This document shows, one piece after another, positions 52,597-61,414 of a stretch of DNA of 61,414 nucleotides. The DNA is from Comamonas testosteroni (GTDB taxonomy: Bacteria; Pseudomonadota; Gammaproteobacteria; Burkholderiales; Burkholderiaceae_C). The notes beneath the pieces are model-generated. The model had not been told where the DNA came from. It saw only the letters and a program-made list of their open reading frames with translations, and ran no database searches. Position 1 is the first letter of the stretch; every line of letters starts with the position of its first letter. The position numbers were made by a program, and so were the translations under genes. Location of the stretch: contig NZ_KZ984465.1 of assembly GCF_003569915.1 (NCBI RefSeq), positions 1 through 61,414 on the forward strand, in the 5' to 3' direction.

Positions 52597-54477
52597 ATGG
52601 GGCACTCCATGCCTGCCCCTCGCTCATCACTGCCGCGCTCTGCATTGCTTACCCTGCTCTGGCTGGCGCTGAGTCTGTGTAGCGCCTGGGCAGCGTATGG
52701 GCTGGCCCGCGAATCCGCGATGGAAACCCTGCAAGCCGATGCCAGCCATCGGCTTGATCTTTATGTCGCCAGCCTGCAGCGCGAAATCGACAAATTTGCG
52801 TTTCTGCCCGGTATTGTGGCGCTGCAGCCGCAGGTGCAGAGCCTGCTTCACAAGGCGGATGACAAAGCCCTGCAGGCCGAGGTCAACCACTATCTGGAAG
52901 AGCTCAACCAACGAGCAGGCACGCTCAGCGTCTATCTGATCAACCAGCAGGGGCTGGTGGTGGCGGCCAGCAACTGGCAAAGAGCGGACAGCTTTCTGGG
53001 CGAGAACCTGAGCTTTCGTCCGTATGTCCAGCAGGCTTTGCGCGAAGGCCATGGCCGCTACTTCGGCATAGGCACCACGCGCGGCGAGCCGGGCTACTAT
53101 CTGACGACGACGCTCGGCTCGGGGGGCGTGCAAGGTGTCGCCGTGGTCAAGGTCGGGCTGGCGCAGCTCGAGCATTCCTGGTCGGCGGCGGAGTCGCCCG
53201 TGTTTGTGAGCGACGAGAACACCGTCCTCATGCTCAGCAACGTGCCAGCCTGGCGCTTTGCCACACTGGACGTGCTGGACGAAGCCCGGCGCGAGGAACT
53301 CCAAGTCTCGCAAAAATACAACCGCCGCCAGCTCTCGCCGCTGGGCTGGCAGGTGCTGGAGCCTGCCGTGCAGGGCAATGCGTCAGCCATGCTGGTGCAA
53401 CTGCCCGAGACCGGAGAGTCGCCCGAGTACAGCTCGGGCCAGTTTCTGGCGTTGTCCCGCTCGCTGGGGGCCACGCCCTGGCGTATGACGGTGTTGCTGC
53501 CCATGGCTGCCGCGCTGCAACTGGCCGAAAGCCGCGCCTTGCTTGCCGGGGTGCTGGTGGCTTTGGGTCTGCTGCTGGCCTTGCTGCTGGAGCAGCGCCG
53601 CCGCCACCGACGTGAACAAACGGCCGCGCGCCAAGCCTTGCAGCAGGCCCATGATGCGCTGGAGCGCAAGGTGCAGCAGCGCACTGTCGATCTGCAGACC
53701 GCGAATGTCGCCCTGCAGCAGGAAGTGGCTGAGCGCATGCAGGCCGAGCAGACCTTGCGTGCCGCTCAGGACGAGCTGGTGCAGGCGGGCAAGATGGCCG
53801 TCATCGGGCAACTCTCCACGGAAGTGGCCCACGAGCTCAACCAGCCGCTGGCCGCATTGCGCGCCTTGGCGGGCAACAGCCAGCGTTTTCTGGAGCGCGG
53901 CCAGACGGATGTGGCCCAGCGCAATTTGCAGCGCATGGCCGAACTGGCCGACCGCATGGGGGCGCTGACCGGGCAACTGCGCAACTTTGCGCGCAAATCG
54001 GCGGGCGAGCCGCAGCGCGTGGCCGTCAGCAGCTTGGTTGACGGAGCATTGGCCGTGCTGGAAACCCGACTCAAGCGCAGCGTGGTCCTGGTGGACTGTC
54101 AGGTGTCCGCACAGTTGCAAGCCTGGTGCGATGCCAACCGCGTGCAGCAGGTTCTGGTGAATTTGCTGGCCAATGCACTCGATGCCATGCAGGGCAGCAG
54201 CGCGCCGCACATCGAGATCGACTGCCGGCAGTCGGCAACCCATGTGGAAATAGCCGTGCGTGACCATGGGCCGGGCTTGAGTGACGATACGCTGCACCGC
54301 CTGTTCGAGCCGTTCTTCACCACCAAGCCCGAAGGCCAGGGTCTGGGCCTGGGACTTTCGCTGTCGGCTGACATAGCACGCGCTGGCGGTGGCAGTCTGC
54401 AAGGGGCCAATCACCCCCACACAGGCGCTGTTTTTACGCTGAGTCTGCCGTTAGCGGATACTCAGCCGCTTTCCTGA
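52597..54477 (+). CDS. DctB-like membrane sensor histidine kinase
   Basis: The 626-residue kinase has two membrane segments (about residues 15-35 and 315-335) around a periplasmic dCACHE-like sensor domain of about 270 residues. A coiled coil (about 345-405) is followed by the H-box STEVAHELNQPLAALRAL (His near 415), N-box LLANALDAM, G-box RDHGPGLSD and FFTTKPEGQGLGLGLSLS. DctB senses C4-dicarboxylates in the periplasm in rhizobia. ATG 52597 or 52609 is the start; a longer frame would overlap the symporter gene. It is 31 bases after that gene and 13 before the activator. Confidence 0.9.
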   Translation: MGHSMPAPRSSLPRSALLTLLWLALSLCSAWAAYGLARESAMETLQADASHRLDLYVASLQREIDKFAFLPGIVALQPQVQSLLHKADDKALQAEVNHYLEELNQRAGTLSVYLINQQGLVVAASNWQRADSFLGENLSFRPYVQQALREGHGRYFGIGTTRGEPGYYLTTTLGSGGVQGVAVVKVGLAQLEHSWSAAESPVFVSDENTVLMLSNVPAWRFATLDVLDEARREELQVSQKYNRRQLSPLGWQVLEPAVQGNASAMLVQLPETGESPEYSSGQFLALSRSLGATPWRMTVLLPMAAALQLAESRALLAGVLVALGLLLALLLEQRRRHRREQTAARQALQQAHDALERKVQQRTVDLQTANVALQQEVAERMQAEQTLRAAQDELVQAGKMAVIGQLSTEVAHELNQPLAALRALAGNSQRFLERGQTDVAQRNLQRMAELADRMGALTGQLRNFARKSAGEPQRVAVSSLVDGALAVLETRLKRSVVLVDCQVSAQLQAWCDANRVQQVLVNLLANALDAMQGSSAPHIEIDCRQSATHVEIAVRDHGPGLSDDTLHRLFEPFFTTKPEGQGLGLGLSLSADIARAGGGSLQGANHPHTGAVFTLSLPLADTQPLS

Positions 54478-54490
54478 TGGGCCGTTGTCG

Positions 54491-55813
54491 ATGAATTCCC
54501 ACCTCCAAGTCCTGATTGTTGAAGACGACGCCGACGTTGCCATGGCCTGCGAGCAGGCGCTGCAGCTGGAGGGGGTGGAGTGCGGCTGCATGAGCAGCGC
54601 CGAGATGGCGCAAAAGCACCTCTCGCCCGATTTTGCGGGCGTGGTGGTCAGCGATATCCGCCTGCCACGCATGAGTGGCCTGGAGCTGCAGCGCGCCATC
54701 CATGCCATGGACCCCGAGCTGCCTGTCATCCTCATCACCGGCCATGGCGATATTTCCATGGCCGTGCAGTCCATGAAGGATGGCGCGGCGGATTTCCTCG
54801 AAAAACCGTTTGCGCCCGAGCGGCTGGTGCACGCCGTGCAGCGGGCGTTGGAAAAGCGCCAGCTCGTGCTGGAGGTACGTCATCTGCGCGAGCAACTGCA
54901 AAACCGCCAGGCGCTGGAGCACCAGTTGCTGGGCGATTCCCAAGTCATGCAGCAGCTGCGCCGCACCGTGCAGAGCCTGGCCAGCAGCGACGCCGAAGTA
55001 CTGATCTGGGGCGAAACCGGCACCGGCAAGGAACGCGTGGCGCGCAGCCTTCATGAAGCCAGCCCGCGCAAGCAGGGCAATTTCGTTGCCATCAACTGCG
55101 GCGGCCTGCCGGAGACCCTGTTCGACAGCGAAATGTTTGGCAGCGAAGCCGGTGCTTTTACCGGTGCCGGCAAAAAACGCATTGGCAAGATTGAGCACGC
55201 CAGCGGCGGCACGCTGTTTCTCGACGAAATCGAGAGCATGCCCATGGCCATGCAGATCAAGCTGCTGCGCGTGCTGCAGGAGAGGGTGCTCGAGCGTTTG
55301 GGCTCCAATGAGCTGATAGCCGTGGACTGCCGTGTGGTGGCTGCTACCAAAGTTGATTTGCTGGACCTCAGCCGCCAGGGGCTGTTTCGCGCCGATTTGT
55401 ACTACCGCCTCAATGTCGTGACGGTGAACCTGCCGCCGCTGCGTGAGCGCCGTGAAGACATCCCGCTGCTGTTCGAGCACTTTGCGCTGCAGGCTGCCGC
55501 GCGCCACCAGCGCCCCGTGGCCGACCTGACGCCGCAGCGCCTGCAGGCCTTGATGGCCCATGACTGGCCCGGCAATGTGCGCGAGCTGCGCAATGTGGCC
55601 GAGCGCATGACGCTGGGCATAGACATGGGACTGGACGCGGACCAGCTGCCGCATGATGCAGATGCCTCGCTGGCTACCACGGTCGAATCCATAGAACGCG
55701 CCTTGATTGCCGAAGCCCTGCGCAACAATGAGGGCAGCCTGACGCGCGCCGCCCAGGCGCTGCACACGCCCAAGACCACGCTGCACGACAAGATTCGCAA
55801 GTACGGCTTATGA
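54491..55813 (+). CDS. DctD-like sigma-54-dependent response regulator
   Basis: The 440-residue protein has a receiver (Asp in [13 protein letters not shown] near residue 56, Lys in LEKPFAPE), an AAA+ domain with Walker [13 protein letters not shown] near 175, the sigma-54-contact loop GAFTGA near 221 and Walker [11 protein letters not shown] near 243, and a C-terminal Fis-type HTH ([22 protein letters not shown] near 415). It activates sigma-54 promoters and fits the -24/-12 promoter and palindromes upstream of the symporter. A TTG two codons upstream is possible, but ATG 54491 is preferred. Confidence 0.93.
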   Translation: MNSHLQVLIVEDDADVAMACEQALQLEGVECGCMSSAEMAQKHLSPDFAGVVVSDIRLPRMSGLELQRAIHAMDPELPVILITGHGDISMAVQSMKDGAADFLEKPFAPERLVHAVQRALEKRQLVLEVRHLREQLQNRQALEHQLLGDSQVMQQLRRTVQSLASSDAEVLIWGETGTGKERVARSLHEASPRKQGNFVAINCGGLPETLFDSEMFGSEAGAFTGAGKKRIGKIEHASGGTLFLDEIESMPMAMQIKLLRVLQERVLERLGSNELIAVDCRVVAATKVDLLDLSRQGLFRADLYYRLNVVTVNLPPLRERREDIPLLFEHFALQAAARHQRPVADLTPQRLQALMAHDWPGNVRELRNVAERMTLGIDMGLDADQLPHDADASLATTVESIERALIAEALRNNEGSLTRAAQALHTPKTTLHDKIRKYGL

Positions 55814-55848
55814 AAAAGCGCTGAACGGTGGCCCCGCTACACTGGGGC

Positions 55849-56964
55849 ATGCGCGAATTCAGAGTTCTGGTCGTTGGTGCTTATGGATTCTTCGGAAGCC
55901 GTCTGGTCACCCGACTGGCGCGGCAAAGCGGTTTGCATATCGTGCTTGCCGGGCGCTGCGCATCCGCCGCCCGCGAATTGGCTGAGCGCCTGGCTCCTGA
56001 AGCCTGCTCCCGCCTGAGCCATGAGGCGCTCGATGTAATGGGGTCGGGCTTGGCAGAGCACCTCAAGGCGCTGGCTGTGGACGTTCTTATTCACACCAGC
56101 GGCCCGTTTCAAGGGCAGGACTATCGCGTGGCCCAGGCTTGTGTGCAGGCCGGTGTGCACTATGTGGATCTGGCGGACGGGCGTGATTTTGTCTGCGGCA
56201 TTCAGGCGCTGGATGCGCAGGCCCAGGCAGCAGGCGTGCTGCTGCTCAGCGGTGCCAGCTCGGTGCCTGCACTGTCCACCGCCGTGGTCGATGCGCTGGC
56301 TGAGGGCATGTCTCGCGTCCAGAGCATCGATATCGGCATCAGCCCCGGCAACCGCACGGATCGCGGGCTGTCCACCGTTGCCGCCATCCTCAGTTATTGC
56401 GGTCAGCCTTTGCCAAGTTCAGGGTCTGGGCCCGTGATTGGCTGGTTGCGCAGCTATGCGCATCACTACCCGCAGCCGGTGGGCCGCAGGCTGCTGTCGG
56501 CCTGTGATGTACCTGATCTGGCGTTGCTGCCGCTGCGCTATGAAAACAGGCCAGTGGTCAGATTCGGTGCAGGGCTTGAGCTATCGTTTTTGCAGCGGGG
56601 CATGAATATCATGGCCTGGCTGGCGCACAAAGGACTGGTGCAGAACTGGTCAGCACATGCCAACTGGCTCAAGCGCATGGCAGACTGGTTCAGGAACTGG
56701 GGCAGCGATGTCGGGGCCATGCATGTCACCGTCAGCGGTCTGAATGCGCAGGGCCAGCCCAGCCAGCGTAGCTGGGTGCTGATGGCCGGTTCTGGCGACG
56801 GCCCTTATGTGCCCACGCTGGCCGCCAGTGCGCTGGTGCGCAAGCTGGCCGCAGGTGTGCAGCTGCCGCCTGGCGCTCAGCCCTGCATGGGGCTGCTGAC
56901 GCTGCAGGACTTTGCGGCAGAGGCGCAGGGGCTTGATATTCAGATGAAGGAGCTGGCTGGATGA
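55849..56964 (+). CDS. Saccharopine-dehydrogenase-like NAD(P)-binding protein
   Basis: The 371-residue protein has an N-terminal Rossmann fold with VVGAYGFFGSRLVTRLA (about residues 8-24), LAGRCASAARELAERLA, then VLIHTSGPFQGQDYRVAQACVQAGVHYVDLADGR-type sequence typical of the saccharopine-dehydrogenase NADP-binding family. The role is unknown. ATG 55849 is chosen over an upstream GTG for its match to the fold. The stop overlaps the next gene by ATGA, so the three genes 55849-57892 are co-translated. Confidence 0.85.
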   Translation: MREFRVLVVGAYGFFGSRLVTRLARQSGLHIVLAGRCASAARELAERLAPEACSRLSHEALDVMGSGLAEHLKALAVDVLIHTSGPFQGQDYRVAQACVQAGVHYVDLADGRDFVCGIQALDAQAQAAGVLLLSGASSVPALSTAVVDALAEGMSRVQSIDIGISPGNRTDRGLSTVAAILSYCGQPLPSSGSGPVIGWLRSYAHHYPQPVGRRLLSACDVPDLALLPLRYENRPVVRFGAGLELSFLQRGMNIMAWLAHKGLVQNWSAHANWLKRMADWFRNWGSDVGAMHVTVSGLNAQGQPSQRSWVLMAGSGDGPYVPTLAASALVRKLAAGVQLPPGAQPCMGLLTLQDFAAEAQGLDIQMKELAG

Positions 56965-57506
56965 CGCAAAACGTTTCCCTGTTTCAGCAAGTCATGGGCG
57001 ATGAGTTTCGCAAGCTCGACCCTGCGCTGCAGCGCTTTCACAGCCTGCAAGGCCAGTATGAGTTGGAGGGCAGGGTGCAGACCGATGCGCCGCAGACCTG
57101 GGCGGCCAGACTGCTGGCGCTGACCATCGGCACGCCGCGCACAGCGACTGAAGGGGCGATTCATTTTGAGCTGCAGGCCAGCCCACAGGCCGAAACCTGG
57201 ACGCGCATTTTTCCCACGCAAGTCATGCGCTCCACCATGCGGGCGCACAACGGGTATCTGATCGAAAAACTAGGCGCAGCGCGGCTGCGCTTTGAGTTGC
57301 TGGCGGTGGATGGGCGGTTTCGCATGCAGCTGCAGCGCCTCATTTTTCTGGGCATTCCTTGCCCCGGCTGGCTTGCACCGCGCCTCGTGGCCGAGGAAAC
57401 CGGCGCGGGCGACAGGCTGCAGTTTCATATCGAAGCCGCCGTGCCCCTGATTGGCGTGGTGGCCAGCTATCGCGGCTATCTGCTGCTGCCCAAGGAGGGC
57501 GCATGA
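56961..57506 (+). CDS. DUF4166 protein
   Basis: The 181-residue protein matches the DUF4166 pattern: FQQVMGDEFRKLDPALQRFH near residues 8-27, EGRVQTD near 36, TWTRIFPTQVMRST near 78 and the Pro/Trp-rich IPCPGWLAPRLVAEETG near 130. DUF4166 proteins often follow a saccharopine-dehydrogenase-like gene, or are fused to it. Function is unknown. Starts with ATG in the overlap 56961-56964 and ends in the overlap with the next gene. Confidence 0.82.
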   Translation: MTQNVSLFQQVMGDEFRKLDPALQRFHSLQGQYELEGRVQTDAPQTWAARLLALTIGTPRTATEGAIHFELQASPQAETWTRIFPTQVMRSTMRAHNGYLIEKLGAARLRFELLAVDGRFRMQLQRLIFLGIPCPGWLAPRLVAEETGAGDRLQFHIEAAVPLIGVVASYRGYLLLPKEGA

Positions 57507-57892
57507 TTGTGGTTTTCGACGCGCAATGCCTGCTGTGCAATGGCTGGGTGCAGTTTCTGCTCAAGCACGACAAGCAAGGCATTTTTCAGTTTGCCGCCAT
57601 ACAGGGCAAAGTTGGCGGTCAGTTGCTGGCCGATGCGGGGCTGAAGGTCGAAGGACTGCAAACCTTGCTGCTGGTCGATGGCAAGCAGAGCTGGCAGCAC
57701 ACGGACGCCATCTTGCGCGTGCTGCAGGCACTGGGCTGGCCGTGGCGGCTGGTTGGCGTAGCAAGGCTGATACCCGCACCGTTGCGTGATGCGCTGTACC
57801 GCGTGATTGCCCGCAACCGCTACCAGTGGTTTGGCAAAAGCGAGCAATGCCTGATGCCCGACCCGGCAGTGGCGGCGCGGTTTCTGGATTGA
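57503..57892 (+). CDS. DCC-type thiol-disulfide oxidoreductase-like protein (DUF393)
   Basis: The 129-residue protein starts MIVVFDAQCLLCNGWVQFLL, with the DxxCxxC motif (residues 6-12) that defines the DCC/DUF393 family; members are thought to be thioredoxin-like. ATG 57503 gives the typical length and overlaps the previous stop by ATGA. It is the third gene of the small operon. Role unknown. Confidence 0.88.
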   Translation: MIVVFDAQCLLCNGWVQFLLKHDKQGIFQFAAIQGKVGGQLLADAGLKVEGLQTLLLVDGKQSWQHTDAILRVLQALGWPWRLVGVARLIPAPLRDALYRVIARNRYQWFGKSEQCLMPDPAVAARFLD

Positions 57893-57984
57893 TGGGTTTC
57901 TGGCTGGTTTTTTAGAGACTTTAAGTCAAACAAGCCTCTAGTCCATTGAATATATAGGCTTGATGCTATTAATTTGAGAATCAA

Positions 57985-58584
57985 TTAGTCCACAGGCATG
58001 GGCGGAATATCCAGCAGCGCGCCGTACTTTTGCTGCAACTGGGCGAAGCGCTCAAGCGTGGGTGGCACGGGTTTCATATTCAGTGCCCGGTGCAGCAGCG
58101 GCAGTTGCTGGGTACCAATGTCGCCGAAGTCTTCACTGGGCTGCAGAAAGTAGGCCGGGCCTTCTTGCTCGTCGTAATACATCTGCTCCAGACTGAACCA
58201 GCCCACGTAATAACCGTAGTCAAAAAACTCCTGAAAGCTCTCGGCAATCACCCAGCTCAGGGCCTTGGTCACGCTTTGTCCGTCGGGGCCGGTCAGCGTG
58301 TCATAAACGCAGGGCAGGGTCATCACGATGGGGCACACGCCTTCGGGCAGGCGCTCATCGACCAGATAGCTGTAGTGCACGCTGTCACCGCCCGTGGTCG
58401 CAAAGGTCAGAACATTGCGCGGCGTGCACCAATCTATGTAGTTGCGCTGCGGCGGAATTTCCAGCAGCAGACCGCAGTAGTCCAGCACGGCTTCAGGCGA
58501 CATCTCGAACTGCATGCCGATATTGGCAGCAGCGTCATACAAGGTTTGCAGCGGGGCGGGGATGGCAGTGGTGGCGTTTTGCAT
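57985..58584 (-). CDS. Unrecognised cytoplasmic protein
   Basis: The 199-residue protein has no signal peptide or membrane segment. It is acidic and rich in Tyr, Phe and Pro: ILLEIPPQRNYIDW-like sequence near residues 40-52, an FEFFDYGYYVGWFSLEQMYYDEQ-like aromatic stretch in the middle (about 118-138), and a Pro-rich C-terminus. I do not recognise a family. The open frame is well separated from its neighbours: 44 bases before the convergently facing dioxygenase stop and 92 bases after the DCC gene. Confidence 0.7.
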   Translation of the reverse strand: MQNATTAIPAPLQTLYDAAANIGMQFEMSPEAVLDYCGLLLEIPPQRNYIDWCTPRNVLTFATTGGDSVHYSYLVDERLPEGVCPIVMTLPCVYDTLTGPDGQSVTKALSWVIAESFQEFFDYGYYVGWFSLEQMYYDEQEGPAYFLQPSEDFGDIGTQQLPLLHRALNMKPVPPTLERFAQLQQKYGALLDIPPMPVD

Positions 58585-58628
58585 TGCAGCATCTTAGCAA
58601 TGCGTTCATGGCAGTCTGATTGCGGGTG

Positions 58629-59420
58629 TCAGAGCGTCCATCCACATGCTTGGCCAATAGCGATGTGGATCGGCGAGGGGGATGAAGCTGAATCAACATC
58701 GTCTTTCGGCAGCAGCGCAGCTTGTGCCATAAAACGCGGCCTTTGCCCCTGGTGAGGCTGCGCCGCATGGACGAGAAAGGGGTGGCATAGATACACCGTG
58801 CCTGCCGCTCCCGTGGCCAGTTCCTCTTCGCAATCTTCGGTCGAAGCATAGCCATGGGCTGATAGCTGCCCTAGCGTTGCCCCCGCTTCACCACACGGCA
58901 GCAGCTCCCGCGCAATGACCGTGTGTGAGCCTTTGCGTATTCTTGTGGGGGCGTCATCAGGGGCCACATCCGAAAACAGAAACAGCATCAGCAACGCGCG
59001 CCCGTGGCTTTGAACGTTGACCCGCCACTGCATGAAATCCGGTTGCTCTGTGCCAAAGCTCATGTCCACATGCCAGCCATCATCACCGGGGGACTCGGGC
59101 GAGGGGAAGCGGATCGCAAAGCTACCCAGCCCCTTGGGGGCCAGCCAGTGCCCCTCTCCGGCAAGCTGATCGTAGGCGCGGTGTAGTTGTGGCGTATTGG
59201 CTGCCTGAATGAAGGGGGGCGAAGACTTGAACCCTACCCGCATCACGGGCTGATGCCATTTTTCCGGTTGCTCGGGAGACAGACCTATATCGACCCACAG
59301 CTCATCCCTGCCTTGCTTTGCAAGATCGGCGCTGAACGCGTTCTCAATTTTGACGAAGCCATCGTCCATGAAGCTCTGGATCTGGCGGGGCGTCAGCCCG
59401 CCATATTCGGTCTGCGGCAT
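58629..59420 (-). CDS. Phytanoyl-CoA-dioxygenase-like Fe(II)/2-oxoglutarate oxygenase
   Basis: The 263-residue protein has the HxD iron motif as WHVDMSFG (about residue 138) and the distal His within YLCHPFLVHAAQP (about 225), with the Arg of GQRPRFMAQAALL following it, as in PhyH-type oxygenases. The N-terminal part (TPRQIQSFMDDGFVKIEN) is the usual start of the family. The substrate is unknown. ATG 59420 is used. It is divergent from the RtcB gene. Confidence 0.87.
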   Translation of the reverse strand: MPQTEYGGLTPRQIQSFMDDGFVKIENAFSADLAKQGRDELWVDIGLSPEQPEKWHQPVMRVGFKSSPPFIQAANTPQLHRAYDQLAGEGHWLAPKGLGSFAIRFPSPESPGDDGWHVDMSFGTEQPDFMQWRVNVQSHGRALLMLFLFSDVAPDDAPTRIRKGSHTVIARELLPCGEAGATLGQLSAHGYASTEDCEEELATGAAGTVYLCHPFLVHAAQPHQGQRPRFMAQAALLPKDDVDSASSPSPIHIAIGQACGWTL

Positions 59421-59636
59421 TCATCTTCTCCGTTCAGTGACTGCGTAGAGATCGTAAACAGGTTCTGATGGGTTTGCGTTTCTGCAACAGCGCCGCTGGC
59501 GCTGCGCGGTGCTGCTCGCTAGAATCCGCCGCTCACATCCTTCTTGAAGCTGCTGCTCGAAGGTACCTGGCTTTCCCGCCGCACATTGGCTGCATTTGGG
59601 GAGGCCGCATTTGCGTACCTCAAGCATTTCAGCATC

Positions 59637-61040
59637 ATGTCTACTGTTTCCGGGAAGTTTTCCCGACTGCAAAAAGCCTTCGCCCGCGAAGGCATCCAGG
59701 TCTCTTACCGAGACCATATCTATCAAATCCATAACGAGCAGGCCGCTGCCACCATCTTGCTGCCCGACAGCCTGCCGCTGGAGCACAAGGCCGTGAGCCA
59801 GTTGCTGGACTTTGCCTCAGTGGCCGACCCGAACGGCCACGGCAAGGTCTGCAAGGCCTGCGCCACGCCGGACTTTCATCCGGGCGCGATTGCGCCGGTG
59901 GGTTCGGTCGTTGCAACCTCGCCAGACTTTGTGATTCCCGCCGCCATTGGCACGGACATCAACTGCGGCATACGCCTGATGACCACGGGCCTGAACGAGG
60001 CGCAGGCCCAGTTGCACAAACGCGCCATCGTTGACCGCCTCACGCAGGCCATCCTCAAAAATGGCCGCGATGTACCGGTGCGCACTGCAGGCTTCAAGGC
60101 GCTGTTTGATGAGGGCCCCTCAGCCTTTATCGACGAGCTGCCCGACCTGGGCCTGTGGCGCGGCGTGGACCGCGACCGACTGCAAACCGAGCTGGCCGCC
60201 TGCGTGGGCCTGCAAGGCTTTGCGGGGCGCAGCCGCTATGCGCCAGAAGCGCTGCTGCAGGCGCGCGAAGTGGTGCGCCCGCCGTCGGCGGCGGATCTGG
60301 GCAGCGGCAACCACTTTCTGGAATTCTGCGTGGTCGATGAAATCTACGACCGCCATGCTGCCTATGCGGCGGGGCTCAAAAAAGGCGATATCACCGTGAT
60401 GATTCACACCGGCTCGCGCGATGTGGGTTTTTATGTGGGCCGCCGCTGGATGGACCTGGCCAAACAGCAATGGCCGCAAGGCCTCAAGCACCCGCAGCAT
60501 GGTCTGTACGGCCTGAGCGGCGCGCTGGCGCAAGACTATCTGCAAGCCATGGGCGTGGCCGCGCGCTATGCCTGGTTCAACCGCATGGCGCTGGCCGAGC
60601 TGGTGCGCCAGCAACTGGCTGGCATTGCGCCGCCTGATGCATCAAAGCTGATTGTGGATGTGCCGCACAACGTGGTGATGCGCGAGGGCGAGTTCAATGT
60701 GCACCGCAAAGGCTCCACGCCCGCGCATGATGGTCAATGGGCGCTGATTCCCGGCTCCATGGGCGACTACTCGTTTCTGGTCCAGGGGCTGGGCCATGAA
60801 GACTGGTTGCAGTCGTGCAGCCACGGTGCGGGCCGTCAGGTGCGCAGACAGGACACGCGCCGCATGAAGCAGCCGCTGGTCGAATCGGTCTGGCAATGCA
60901 TCACGCTGCGCGAAGAGCGTCTGATCGAAGAAGCCCCAAGCGCTTACAAACCCGTGGGCCCGGTGCTGCAGGCGCAGGAAGAAGCAGGGCTGATTCGCGC
61001 CAGTGTGCGGCTCAGGCCATGGCTGACTTTCAAGGCCTGA
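59637..61040 (+). CDS. RtcB-type RNA ligase
   Basis: The 467-residue protein belongs to the RtcB family, which joins 2',3'-cyclic-phosphate or 3'-phosphate ends to 5'-OH ends using GTP and Mn2+. Key segments: TPDFHPGAIAPVG near residue 77, DINCGIRLM near 106, LGSGNHFLEFC near 221, IHTGSRDVGF near 256, IPGSMGDYS near 370 and SHGAGRQVRR near 397, where the His is the guanylylation site. The family usually has HGAGRxxSR; here Arg replaces Ser. ATG 59637 is preferred to an earlier in-frame start. No rtcA or rtcR neighbour is seen, and function in RNA repair is by family only. Confidence 0.87.
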   Translation: MSTVSGKFSRLQKAFAREGIQVSYRDHIYQIHNEQAAATILLPDSLPLEHKAVSQLLDFASVADPNGHGKVCKACATPDFHPGAIAPVGSVVATSPDFVIPAAIGTDINCGIRLMTTGLNEAQAQLHKRAIVDRLTQAILKNGRDVPVRTAGFKALFDEGPSAFIDELPDLGLWRGVDRDRLQTELAACVGLQGFAGRSRYAPEALLQAREVVRPPSAADLGSGNHFLEFCVVDEIYDRHAAYAAGLKKGDITVMIHTGSRDVGFYVGRRWMDLAKQQWPQGLKHPQHGLYGLSGALAQDYLQAMGVAARYAWFNRMALAELVRQQLAGIAPPDASKLIVDVPHNVVMREGEFNVHRKGSTPAHDGQWALIPGSMGDYSFLVQGLGHEDWLQSCSHGAGRQVRRQDTRRMKQPLVESVWQCITLREERLIEEAPSAYKPVGPVLQAQEEAGLIRASVRLRPWLTFKA

Positions 61041-61287
61041 GCTTGCGTGCTGGCTTGGCCTCAAACGGGCTGCCAGTCTGCGGTGTGCATGGGTTTGGGC
61101 ATCGACTCCCTGTTGATTTGATGAAGCGGCCTTCGCTCATATTTCAATGCGAGCTGAAAGATTGGAAATGATCCTGGGCGTGCGGTGCCTGGTTGGCTTT
61201 TTTCTCGTGCCTGTGCCGCTCGGAAAGCTTGAACCTGGGGACTGATGGCCGCTTCAAGAGGGTGTGGGCGATTTTGTATGCACATAT

Positions 61288-61307
61288 GGCGTTGTTGCAC
61301 AAATGCC
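61288..61307 (+). mobile_element. Probable left terminal inverted repeat of an IS5-type element
   Basis: GGCGTTGTTGCACAAATGCC begins with the GGxxTTGTTGCACAAA pattern common to the ends of IS5-related elements. The transposase start follows 27 bases further on. The other end lies outside the window. Confidence 0.6.
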
Positions 61308-61333
61308 GGTCGCAGCTGAGGTAGGCTCGGGAG

Positions 61334-61414
61334 ATGAGAGAGACGAGCTGGGGTCGGGTTAAGTACCGCACAACGAACTGGAAGGCTTACAACGCAGCGT
61401 TGAAGGCGCGAGGT
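61334..61414 (+). mobile_element. IS5-family transposase, N-terminus (cut by window end)
   Basis: From ATG 61334 the frame stays open to the window edge (27 residues). The sequence KYRTTNWKAYNAALKARG matches the usual opening of IS5-family transposases (TNWxAYNxAL). Only the N-terminus is visible. The stretch between RtcB and this element (61041-61287) shows no gene that I recognise. Confidence 0.8.

Noticed and set aside
61061..61300. Minus-strand open frames between RtcB and the IS5-type end, possibly the tail of an interrupted gene
   Set aside because: No recognisable domain, and the frame runs into IS sequence; not enough to call a pseudogene.

Overview
The window looks like a betaproteobacterial chromosome of the Comamonadaceae, most probably Comamonas. 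The basis is a complete protocatechuate 4,5-cleavage operon in the order pmdK-E-F-D-A-B-C, GC-rich codon use through most of the window, an Isc operon of iscR-iscS-iscU-iscA-hscB-hscA-fdx, and short intergenic repeats that I recall as typical of that family. No rRNA, tRNA or CRISPR array was seen. An IS481-type transposase tail (1-131) lies at one edge and the start of an IS5-type element (61288-61414) at the other.

Layout. 481-5731: AT-richer capsule genes (a CDP-glycerol-type glycerophosphotransferase, kpsC, kpsS), with a 33-residue membrane miniprotein on the opposite strand. 5798-6331: a secreted His/Arg/Asp-rich protein followed by a strong terminator. 6716-14273: a ModA-like protein, then pmdKEFDABC, which takes protocatechuate to pyruvate and oxaloacetate. 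14356-21705: an AraC-type regulator divergent from a Baeyer-Villiger-type monooxygenase, an esterase, a hydroxyacyl-CoA dehydrogenase, an MFS carrier and an aldo-keto reductase; this resembles a ketone-degrading operon of unknown substrate. 21765-27269: a divergent locus with a LuxR-type response regulator on one side and, on the other, a repeat protein, a small secreted protein, a CsgG-like lipoprotein and a Sel1-repeat protein. This is the best candidate for an undescribed system: a curli- or holdfast-like surface fibre with its own secretion pore.

27278-32882: a CaiB-type CoA-transferase, a Tat-exported DODA-type dioxygenase, an aminotransferase and uvrB. 33113-38818: the isc operon, interrupted after iscA by a repeat element and a terminator. 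38964-44740: dnaQ, an Lrp-type regulator, a TauD-type dioxygenase, a DUF1329 protein and lysP. 45228-48125: an ABC importer (substrate-binding protein, permease, ATPase). 48637-51024: ETF:ubiquinone oxidoreductase, divergent from a hotdog thioesterase.

51043-55813: a carboxylate or amino-acid symporter behind a sigma-54 promoter with two upstream palindromes, followed by a DctB-like kinase and a DctD-like sigma-54 activator, so the regulatory circuit is contained in one locus. 55849-57892: three genes overlapping by ATGA (saccharopine-dehydrogenase-like, DUF4166, DCC-type). 57985-61040: an unrecognised protein, a phytanoyl-CoA-dioxygenase-like protein and a stand-alone RtcB-type RNA ligase. 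All functions are read from sequence patterns only; no database search was possible.
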